From NCBI GenBank assembly GCA_021154515.1, contig JAJKIL010000032.1, forward strand, positions 1 to 5,586: a DNA stretch of 5,586 bases, written 5' to 3'. The notes under the pieces are model-generated. The model was given only the letters and a program-made list of their open reading frames with translations, ran no database searches and was not told where the DNA came from. Source of the DNA: Niastella sp. (GTDB lineage: Bacteria > Bacteroidota > Bacteroidia > Chitinophagales > Chitinophagaceae). The translations under genes and the position numbers were made by a program. Positions 1 to 5,586 of this stretch are shown one piece after another (the stretch's first letter is position 1; every line of letters begins with the position of its first letter).

Positions 1-1851
1 ACTGGTTGCATTCAGGGCAATCTGCATTTCATACGTATCGGGAATGGCATACAGGTTTTGAATGCTGTTGGTGATATACCCTGTTTTGGTAGATTGTATA
101 GTAATGATGGACGGTGTTTTACCGGGCGTTATAACTCCGGCGGGAACCGTAAGCGAGAAATGACCGCTGGCATCTGTTGTGGTGCTATAGTTGCCTGCTT
201 GTAGCTGAACGCCGCCCAGTGCGCTGTTTAGTTCGGCATCACGCACATAGCCGGTCAATACCATGTTGCTGCCTGTTGAAACCAGGGGTGACGTATTGCT
301 TGCCAATCTGGCTGTGCTGGCAGGATCGAGGTTGATGTTAGCCGTGATCTTATCATCTGCCCCACCACCGGTAAAAAATGTACTTAATGCAGTATAACCA
401 CTCTTGGTAAAGGAGAAAGTATATTTACCAGCGTTAATGCCATATGTTAGTTTACCATTGGCATCGGTGGTTGCAGTAGCAGTAGTACCATCGGGTTTGG
501 TTACTTTAACCGATGTGCTGGCAACCGCTAAACCGGTGCTTTGGTCTTTTACGGCAAACGTAATGGTGGTAGCAAATGCAGGCGGATTGATGAGATCGTA
601 ATATTTCACCCAGTTCCAGTTGATGCCGGGATCGGTATGATCGTTATCAGGATAGTGCTGGTGGCCTTTTATCCGTACAGTGATCGGCTGAACATTGACG
701 CCTGAAGTAGCGGCTCCTTTAAAACATTTTGTACGGTCAATGTTATTGTCGGCGCAAATATCCCGTACAAGAGCAGCTGAACTGTTGTACATGGCGTTGG
801 TATACCAGGAAGCATCATCTACGAACCCTTCATGTTCAATACCTATTGTATAGGAATTGTTGTTGTACACGTGATAGGCGCGGTCTTTTTCGTACACCAT
901 TTGGGTGATCTGTCCGTCAGATGAACGGATCACATAATGGGCCGATACTTTGGCTGATGCATTGTTAAACCAGGAAATGGTACCAGCATAGCTTCCCTGG
1001 GTGGTATGAATGGCTACATTGGTTATGGCAACACCATTGCGACTTCCGAAATTTGCTGTGTTGGCCTGGTCCCACAGCGCCGGTGGATAATCAGTGCTTT
1101 GCACGGCCTCTGCACCGGTAGTACCCTCTATTCTTGCATTGCTGTTAGTGGCCGGTGTGGTGTTGCTTACAGGTAAGTTAACGCCGTTGGTGCTGATCTT
1201 ATCCTGCAGGTTATTGATCTGTACGCCGGGTGCGCTCAGGGTGCGCAGGGTTTGCGGCGCATAGATCTTGTCGAGCTGTATATTGCGGGGTTGCAGCCTT
1301 AATTTAGGCGATGTAAAACCTTTCTTCAGGTGATCGAACACTTCATAGGTGTACAGCGAATGCGCATATTTATTCACCGCGCTGCCATCCTCGGGGATCT
1401 CCGACAGTTTTTCCAGCACGCCGGCAAAACGTTCGTGTGTGAGGTTGGCGCCTGGTTGTTGTTGCGCTGCTTCCTTACTCAGGAATTTAGCCACTGCCAG
1501 GATCTGCAGACGCACGTCGTTTTTAAACTGTTCCGGGGTAATACCGCTTAATGCAGTAATGGTAAGCAGGTTGTTCTTGAAATAACCTTTACCGTCTTCG
1601 ATCAGTCCGAAAATACCATACCGCAAAGGCATGGCCACGTCATCGCCATCGCCGTGTGCCTGCGGATGCATGTTGTTAAGATGCGAAGCAGACCAGGCTG
1701 CAGCTTCCAGTACTCCCTGCGGAATGGCAGGATACTGGCGATAGGCTTCGGCAAAATAGCTGCTGTAATTGTCACCTTGTTGCGCAGTGACCTGTGCACT
1801 GCACCATAGAATAAGGAATAAACCAGATAGTAGTCGTCGTTTACTCATCAT
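1..1851 (-). CDS. Secreted N-acetylmuramoyl-L-alanine amidase (Amidase_2/AmpD-PGRP fold) with beta-domain tail, 3' end outside window
   Basis: This frame is open from ATG 1851 to the left edge (617 residues, no stop), so the protein is C-terminally partial. The family cleaves the bond between N-acetylmuramic acid and L-alanine in peptidoglycan. Residues 1-23 are a Sec signal peptide (KRR, then LLSGLFLILWCSAQVTA); Cys17 lacks a lipobox. Residues about 38-150 resemble the helical lysozyme-like domain that precedes some amidases (IPQGVLEAAAWSAS, YGIFGL 78-83), but the usual catalytic Glu position appears to be Ala55. The amidase domain spans about 254-420. By analogy with AmpD the zinc ligands are His282 (AIHTTQGS), His397 (KGHQHYP) and Asp407 (HTDPGINW), with Glu339 (IGIEHEG) as the acidic catalytic residue and His405 at the AmpD Lys162 position. 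SAHYVI 303-308 is also typical. Two carboxypeptidase-regulatory-like beta domains follow (about 430-508 and 530-617, each with TTDAxG). The start is fixed by an in-frame stop at 1882-1884; ATG 1848 is an equally possible start. Amidase assignment is strong; the physiological substrate is unknown. Confidence 0.93.
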   Translation of the reverse strand, partial: MMSKRRLLSGLFLILWCSAQVTAQQGDNYSSYFAEAYRQYPAIPQGVLEAAAWSASHLNNMHPQAHGDGDDVAMPLRYGIFGLIEDGKGYFKNNLLTITALSGITPEQFKNDVRLQILAVAKFLSKEAAQQQPGANLTHERFAGVLEKLSEIPEDGSAVNKYAHSLYTYEVFDHLKKGFTSPKLRLQPRNIQLDKIYAPQTLRTLSAPGVQINNLQDKISTNGVNLPVSNTTPATNSNARIEGTTGAEAVQSTDYPPALWDQANTANFGSRNGVAITNVAIHTTQGSYAGTISWFNNASAKVSAHYVIRSSDGQITQMVYEKDRAYHVYNNNSYTIGIEHEGFVDDASWYTNAMYNSSAALVRDICADNNIDRTKCFKGAATSGVNVQPITVRIKGHQHYPDNDHTDPGINWNWVKYYDLINPPAFATTITFAVKDQSTGLAVASTSVKVTKPDGTTATATTDANGKLTYGINAGKYTFSFTKSGYTALSTFFTGGGADDKITANINLDPASTARLASNTSPLVSTGSNMVLTGYVRDAELNSALGGVQLQAGNYSTTTDASGHFSLTVPAGVITPGKTPSIITIQSTKTGYITNSIQNLYAIPDTYEMQIALNATS

Positions 1852-1902
1852 GTTTAATTTTAAATGGTTATGAATAAGAGTTTAATAACAAAAGGATTCC
1901 TG

Positions 1903-1934
1903 TTGCCTGCAGAAGCGGATTTCCGGGCAGGCAA
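1903..1934. repeat. Inverted repeat with 8-bp perfect arms in amidase leader
   Basis: TTGCCTGC (1903-1910) and GCAGGCAA (1927-1934) are exact reverse complements around a 16-nt spacer. The spacer carries a small inner stem (CGG 1916-1918 with CCG 1923-1925). The structure lies about 50-85 bp upstream of the amidase ATG. Read in the amidase direction, the T-run precedes the stem instead of following it, and on the other strand the stem is followed by A, so it does not look like an intrinsic terminator on either strand. It could be a 5'-leader hairpin or a protein-binding dyad. Confidence 0.6.
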
Positions 1935-1945
1935 AAAATTACGGT

Positions 1946-1966
1946 TCAGTAAACCGGGTTCACTGA
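1946..1966. repeat. 21-bp near-perfect palindrome, candidate operator upstream of amidase
   Basis: The dyad is centred on G1956, with half-sites TCAGTAAACC (1946-1955) and GGTTCACTGA (1957-1966). Nine of ten base pairs are complementary; the only mismatch is A1951/C1961. Its length and odd-centred symmetry are typical of sites bound by dimeric regulators, and it sits 95-115 bp upstream of the amidase start codon. No regulator gene is in the window, so the operator role is inference only. Confidence 0.45.
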
Positions 1967-2014
1967 CGTTAATAAATAGCAGGCTATACTGGTGTAGGGT
2001 ATAAGGACAAACAA

Positions 2015-2055
2015 GGGCCTGAGGCCATAAAAACGGCCCCGATCTAAAGGGGATC
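2015..2055. repeat. GC-rich cluster of overlapping short inverted repeats
   Basis: The stretch contains the palindrome GGCCTGAGGCC (2016-2026), a GGCC copy at 2035-2038, CCCC (2037-2040) facing GGGG (2049-2052), and two GATC copies (2041-2044, 2052-2055). These could form several mutually exclusive short stems. On the minus strand the CCCC/GGGG stem is followed by CCG and then TTTTT, a weak resemblance to an intrinsic terminator that would stop transcripts entering the amidase leader from upstream. The stem is only four pairs with an 8-nt loop, so I do not call a terminator. Confidence 0.35.
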
Positions 2056-2458
2056 AGTTACACACACCTGTATGGTGCTACGCATGCCAGTTCCAAAGGC
2101 ACTGCTGCAATGTCCGGTATGTTACTGGTGAAAGGGAATAAGCAACTATTCGGGCTATGTTGCTTTGGGTATATGCAGCGGGACAATGACCTCTCTGGCA
2201 TCAGGCCAGTGAAAGTTCCAATATGGCAAAGCGGTTAGTGTATAGTTTTTCAACATGATAAGGTTTTAAATTTAATTATGTAATACATAAGTAAGTTGAT
2301 TTTTTAAATTAGCAATGCGATATCATGAAAATTATATTAGAGTTCATGACAGGCAGGCCCTTTAATAACGTTGTTGTTCACGTGTAGTTACCTAATTAAC
2401 TCTTTATTAGTTTGTCTTATATCAGTTTAGTAAGTATGTGAATTGTATTTTTTGAGAT

Positions 2459-2511
2459 AATTGATGCCGGTAATTTGCCTGTTGTATCAATTTTGGGTGA
2501 AAATCACACCC
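2459..2511. repeat. Two adjacent inverted repeats in the A/T-rich spacer
   Basis: AATTGAT (2459-2465) and ATCAATT (2486-2492) are perfect 7-bp reverse complements with a 20-nt spacer. Immediately after, GGGTGA (2495-2500) pairs with TCAC-A-CCC (2504-2511) around a three-base AAA loop if A2508 is bulged out. They lie about 500 bp upstream of the first fibre gene, too far for a simple operator. They may be hairpins of an untranslated RNA or chance structures in A/T-rich DNA. Confidence 0.3.
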
Positions 2512-3004
2512 GCAGAAAAACGCATACCCGTAATTTATCAGGCCAGTTTCCCACATTATTGTTCATAATACATTCTACTTATCTACCTAAACCAGAGCAG
2601 GGGGTAATAAACAAACATCAAACCAGCCTTTGACAATCAGGCTCTTTAGCAGGTTTATTTTTCAACATTTTTAAACCTTTTTCAAGCATTTCATGGTGTT
2701 TGGGTAACGGCGACCATACATGCTGGTATATACTGAATATCTTTAATAATATGTATGTCCCGATGTTTATAACCATCTCGCAGCATAGTCTGTTACCTGA
2801 TGGGCGTCATAAAAAGAACCAGTTGATCAGGGTTAAGGTATTGGCTCTTACGGTATAGCATACAGTTTTTCCTAAGCAGAATTACCTATGGTTTCCCTGC
2901 AATAACAATGAATAGTCAAATAGACTTGCTTTCTAATCTAATTTTAATATGGGTTAAAGTGTTTCTAATAGTGTAATTCTTAGAGAAATATTAAATCCCC
3001 ACGT

Positions 3005-4654
3005 ATGACATTGATTAATATCCTAAAGAACAGGAAAAGCCTTTTACTGGCTGCACTTATGGGTACCGGTATGTTGGCAAACGCCCAGTTGAAGGTTGGT
3101 GACAACCCTACCAGTATTCAAAAAAGCTCCATCCTCGAATTGGAGAGCACCCGGCAGGGTTTGCTGTTACCCCGTTTAACCGATACGGCAGCCATCAATT
3201 CCCTGAACCCACCCGATGGGATGATCATTTACCTGACCGCAGACAACAGTTTGCGTATCCGCAGTAATAACTCCTGGAAAAAGCTGGCCAGCATGGCCGA
3301 TGCAACGGCTAACTGGTCATTGACCGGTAACGCCGGAACCGATTCTGCTACCAGCTTCATCGGTACAACAGATGGCAAGCCGTTTACCATCAAGACCGCT
3401 AATGCCGCGCGCATGATCATCGGTTCAAACGGAAACATTGGTATTGGAACCACCACGCCCTCCGCTACTTTAAATGTAAACGGTACCGTTAAGTTGGAAA
3501 ACCTGGCCGCCGGTTCAACCGAAGTAGATGTATTGGTGCTGGCCGCTGACGGGTCTGTATATAAAAGGACGATGTCGTCGAGCGCCTTTACCAATGCTAT
3601 CAAAGCCATCAACGGCATTCAAAAACAAACGTTATCAATAACGGCTGCAGCCAGTACTTCTGAAGATTCGGTAAAAGTAGACAGCCGTTCTTCCGACAGT
3701 ACGATTGCGATTTACCTGCCTGTACAGGATGGCGCTTCGGCCAGCAAACCATACGGGTTTTTAACCCACGATGACTGGACGAAGATCCAAAGCGGTATTC
3801 AAACCATAACCATTGGCGCCGTAGCTGCTTCCGCAGATATAAATGGCGCTACCATTGTAACAGACAGCACTTCGCGCAAGATCATCCTGCATCCGGCCGA
3901 TGCAACCAATCCGGGTATTGTAACAGCAGGCGCCCAAACATTTGGCGGCAGCAAAACTTTCCGCGATAGTGTAACAGTGGGCGGAACCTTAAACCTGCAA
4001 ACTGTGGCCAACAATGCAAGCGCCGACTCTGTGCTGGTGTTATCGAATGGCCTGGTATCAAAGCGTAAAGTAAGTGATGCGGCCTTTGGGAATGCCATTC
4101 GCCGGATCAATGGAAATATCGATACTGCTCAAATTGTAGCATTCAGGAATACCGGTGCCGACCTGGCCGTTGTGGCCAATGGGGCCGATAGCATTTATTT
4201 AAATGTGCCAGATGCCGGTACTGCCGCCCGTGGGGTGGTAACTACTGTCACGCAAACCTTCGGTGGTAACAAATCGTTCCAGGACAGCGTAACTGCTGCG
4301 AAAACTTTTTTGGCAGGTACTACCGGTAATGCTAACTCTACAGTGCAGGTAGCGGGTTCAATATCTATGGCTATTAAATCGGTAACTGCCAACTATTCGG
4401 CAACAGCCGGCGATAATACCATTCTGGCCAATACCACTACACAGGCCTTTACTATTACCTTACCTTCTCCCACCAGCATTGCCGGCCGGATCTATACCAT
4501 CAAAAAAGTAGGCAGCGGGGGCATAGACAAGGAGTTGACCATTTCACCAACTTCTGGTACCATCGACGGCGGTAACACATATGTTATTTATAACGACTGG
4601 ACATATGTAACCCTGCAAACAGACGGTACCGACTGGTACATCATCAAGAAATAA
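3005..4654 (+). CDS. Secreted modular fibre-like protein with tail-fibre motifs, complete, 549 residues
   Basis: This is a complete exported structural or adhesin-like protein; I see no catalytic motif. Residues 1-27 are a Sec signal peptide (KNRK, then a hydrophobic core, cleavage after ANA). Residues about 38-95 form the Bacteroidota head module (SSILELEST, GLLLPRLTD, NPPDGMIIYLT, SWKKLA). Residues 144-160 (NIGIGTTTPSATLNVNG) match the motif common in phage tail fibres and related surface proteins. Two unit types then repeat. One is ...VLVLxxxGxVxKRxxSxxAFxNAIxxING at 175-204 and 341-370. The other is QTFGGxKxFxDSVT at 311-324 and 417-430. GFLTHDDW (251-258) recalls the GxLSSTDW motif of the next gene. 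Residues about 455-549 form a beta-rich C-terminal cap (FTITLPSP, TIDGG, YVTLQTDGTDWYII). No type IX secretion C-terminal domain is visible. The start is bounded by an in-frame TAG at 2981-2983; no strong ribosome binding site precedes it. The next gene follows after 33 bp. Tail-fibre resemblance is firm; the cellular role is unknown. Confidence 0.88.
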   Translation: MTLINILKNRKSLLLAALMGTGMLANAQLKVGDNPTSIQKSSILELESTRQGLLLPRLTDTAAINSLNPPDGMIIYLTADNSLRIRSNNSWKKLASMADATANWSLTGNAGTDSATSFIGTTDGKPFTIKTANAARMIIGSNGNIGIGTTTPSATLNVNGTVKLENLAAGSTEVDVLVLAADGSVYKRTMSSSAFTNAIKAINGIQKQTLSITAAASTSEDSVKVDSRSSDSTIAIYLPVQDGASASKPYGFLTHDDWTKIQSGIQTITIGAVAASADINGATIVTDSTSRKIILHPADATNPGIVTAGAQTFGGSKTFRDSVTVGGTLNLQTVANNASADSVLVLSNGLVSKRKVSDAAFGNAIRRINGNIDTAQIVAFRNTGADLAVVANGADSIYLNVPDAGTAARGVVTTVTQTFGGNKSFQDSVTAAKTFLAGTTGNANSTVQVAGSISMAIKSVTANYSATAGDNTILANTTTQAFTITLPSPTSIAGRIYTIKKVGSGGIDKELTISPTSGTIDGGNTYVIYNDWTYVTLQTDGTDWYIIKK

Positions 4655-4687
4655 CAACCGGCAACCGCAACCGCTTAAAGCAGGCAT

Positions 4688-5586
4688 ATGCGTATTTATA
4701 GATGTTGGATGGCAATACTCATAATGGTATTGTTCACCACGGAAGGCTTTTCGCAGCAGTTACGATTGGGGATCAATTCCGCGGTAAACATAAAATCTGC
4801 CGTGCTGGAATTGCAATCCACCAACCAGGGCTTGTTGTTTACCCGCATAGCAGACACGGCGCTGATCAATACCTTGAATCCGCCCGATGGCATGGTTGTG
4901 TATTTTACGCCGGCCAAACGCCTGCTGTTGCGTGCGAGTGGCGCCTGGCAATCGCTGGCTTCCACCACATCTATTGATACCACGAATATTCCTAACTTTT
5001 ATTTGAAAGTAAGAAATGAGCTCAGCGGAGGAACCGGAATAAATTATAACAATAGTACGGGGGTAATAAGCAACGCCGGTGTAACCACTTTAAATGGCAA
5101 CACCGGCGCGCTTACCATGGATACCGGTTACATCAGTAGCTTTTATCAAAAGGTGCGCGGCTTATTCAGTGCCACTGCATCCATTACCCTTACCAACGGA
5201 CAGATAGGTATTACCCAGGCCACTGCTTCAGTAAATGGTTACCTGAGCAGCACCGACTGGAATACGTTTAACAACAAACTTTCATCAGTAGATACTACCA
5301 GCATTGCCAACTTTTACCAGAAAGTACGGGCAGAGCACGCGGCCGGGACCGGTATTTCGTACAATACCACTACCGGTGTCATCAGTAATGCCGGGGTCAC
5401 TTCTTTAAATGGCAATACCGGCGCGCTTACCATGGATACCGGTTACATCAGTAACTTTTATCAAAAAGTGCGCGGCCTGTTCAGTGCCGCTGCACCTATT
5501 ACGCTTACCAACGGACAGATAGGTATTACCCAGGCCACTGCTTCAGTAAATGGTTACCTGAGCAGCACTGACTGGAATACGTTTAA
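4688..5586 (+). CDS. Secreted fibre-like protein with 105-residue tandem repeats, 3' end outside window
   Basis: The frame is open from ATG 4688 to the right edge: 299 codons plus two bases, C-terminally partial. Residues 1-22 are a Sec signal peptide (MRIYR, hydrophobic core, cleavage near FS/QQ). Residues about 34-92 repeat the head module of the preceding gene (SAVLELQST, QGLLFTRIADTA, LNPPDGMVVYFT, AWQSLA). From Ser95 onward the protein consists of a 105-residue repeat, one full copy (95-199) and most of a second. Each contains FYxKVR twice, the tail-fibre-like LNGNTGALTMDTGYIS, and GYLSSTDWNTF, a motif common in phage and Bacteroidota fibre proteins. No enzymatic motif is seen. The ATG is chosen because an in-frame TAA lies at 4676-4678 and it gives a proper charged signal-peptide start; Met8 is a less likely alternative. 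The 33-bp gap after the upstream gene, with no terminator-like hairpin, suggests cotranscription. It may be a repetitive adhesin or fibre shaft; its partner or target cannot be deduced. Confidence 0.88.
   Translation, partial: MRIYRCWMAILIMVLFTTEGFSQQLRLGINSAVNIKSAVLELQSTNQGLLFTRIADTALINTLNPPDGMVVYFTPAKRLLLRASGAWQSLASTTSIDTTNIPNFYLKVRNELSGGTGINYNNSTGVISNAGVTTLNGNTGALTMDTGYISSFYQKVRGLFSATASITLTNGQIGITQATASVNGYLSSTDWNTFNNKLSSVDTTSIANFYQKVRAEHAAGTGISYNTTTGVISNAGVTSLNGNTGALTMDTGYISNFYQKVRGLFSAAAPITLTNGQIGITQATASVNGYLSSTDWNTF
4970..5284 (+). repeat. Tandem coding repeat, unit 1 (315 bp, complete)
   Basis: The unit encodes residues 95-199 of the second fibre gene, from SIDTTNIPNFYLKVR to the NNKLS just before SVDTTSIANFYQKVR. 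The period is exactly 315 bp, fixed by matching GAT 4976/5291 and AAC 4994/5309. FYLKVR and FYQKVR inside the unit are 48 codons apart, and the next copy follows after 57 codons, so the unit is itself a diverged duplication. Confidence 0.93.
5285..5586 (+). repeat. Tandem coding repeat, unit 2 (cut by window edge, 302 of 315 bp)
   Basis: This is the second copy of the 315-bp unit, in the same frame. By hand count it matches unit 1 at about 63% of bases in the first 111 bp and about 93% (13 differences in 191) from 5396 onward. A 65-bp stretch (5504-5568) is identical to 5189-5253. Further copies beyond the right edge are likely but cannot be seen. Confidence 0.93.

Larger units (their letters stand above)
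1852..3004. other. Long divergent intergenic region, no convincing gene
   Basis: This 1153-bp stretch separates the start codons of the divergent amidase and fibre genes, so it should hold both promoters and their control sites. The part nearest the amidase (about 1900-2060) is mixed in composition and rich in inverted repeats; from about 2260 to 3004 it is A/T-rich. I looked for the Bacteroidota promoter pattern (TTTG, about 20 bp, TAnnTTTG) on both strands and found only imperfect matches, such as TTTG 2629-2632 followed after 23 bp by TATTTTTC, so no promoter is called. Only short open frames occur: 33 codons on minus (2155-2256), 47 on minus (overlapping it), 42 on plus from 2110 and 35 on plus (2751-2858). 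None has recognisable similarity. No tRNA, rRNA, riboswitch or transposon end was recognised. Confidence 0.8.

Noticed and set aside
404..1585. Plus-strand open frames at 404-601, 1330-1551 and 1349-1585
   Set aside because: They lie inside the minus-strand amidase, whose frame is continuous with clear catalytic motifs; their translations show no domain and they are antisense shadows.
1602..1799. Minus-strand open frame of 65 codons
   Set aside because: It overlaps the amidase N-terminus in another frame; the amidase frame gives a proper signal peptide and domain, this one does not.
2037..2052. Intrinsic terminator on the minus strand (CCCC/GGGG then TTTTT)
   Set aside because: The stem has only four pairs with an 8-nt loop, CCG separates it from the T-run, and there is no convincing gene just upstream of it on that strand.
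2629..2662. Promoter-like TTTG / TATTTTTC (and a TTGACA at 2630)
   Set aside because: The spacing (23 bp) and the final base depart from the Bacteroidota consensus, no good -10 follows the TTGACA, and it lies about 345 bp from the fibre gene start.
2751..2858. 35-codon plus-strand frame starting MYVPMFITIS
   Set aside because: It is short, has no recognisable similarity and no ribosome binding site, and is of a length expected by chance in this spacer.
3229..4392. Minus-strand open frames at 3229-3618, 3799-4110 and 4195-4392
   Set aside because: They are antisense to the complete fibre gene and only reflect its Ala/Thr-rich codon use.
4696..4983. Open frames at 4702-4977 (plus) and 4696-4983, 4760-4951 (minus)
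   Set aside because: They overlap the head of the second fibre gene, whose frame from 4688 carries the signal peptide and the module shared with the upstream gene and stays open to the edge.
4970..5586. CRISPR array or mobile-element repeats
   Set aside because: The 315-bp repeats are in frame within one coding sequence, directly adjacent with no spacers, and encode fibre motifs.

Overview
The window looks like chromosomal DNA from a member of the Bacteroidota, most likely a Chitinophaga- or Niastella-like Chitinophagaceae. This is inferred from three things: A/T-rich start regions without strong Shine-Dalgarno sequences, the 'SAxLELxSTxxGLLxxRxxDTAxINxLNPPDGMxxYxT' head module shared by two genes, and a beta-rich C-terminal cap familiar from proteins of this phylum. 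No 16S, tRNA or housekeeping marker is present, so the genus is a guess.

Layout. (1) Positions 1-1851, minus strand: the first 617 residues of an exported zinc amidase of the Amidase_2 (AmpD/PGRP) family. It has a lysozyme-like N-terminal domain and two carboxypeptidase-regulatory-like beta domains, and it runs off the left edge. (2) Positions 1852-3004: a 1153-bp divergent intergenic region with no convincing gene. The part nearest the amidase holds several inverted repeats, including a 21-bp near-perfect palindrome and an 8-bp-stem hairpin. (3) Positions 3005-4654, plus strand: a complete 549-residue secreted fibre-like protein with internal repeats and motifs typical of phage tail fibres. 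(4) Positions 4688-5586, plus strand: a second fibre-like gene 33 bp downstream with a related head. Its body is built of 315-bp (105-residue) tandem repeats and runs off the right edge.

The two plus-strand genes probably form an operon encoding modular surface or extracellular fibres. They share a Sec signal peptide and the head module but have different shafts. No phage structural, lysis or packaging gene is visible, and the signal peptides argue for export by the cell rather than virion assembly. The amidase is divergently transcribed and would act on peptidoglycan in the periplasm or outside the cell; a functional link to the fibres is not shown. There is no CRISPR array, insertion sequence, tRNA or rRNA. 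The most distinctive signals are the mosaic repeats of the last gene, the head sharing between the fibre genes, and the dyads upstream of the amidase.
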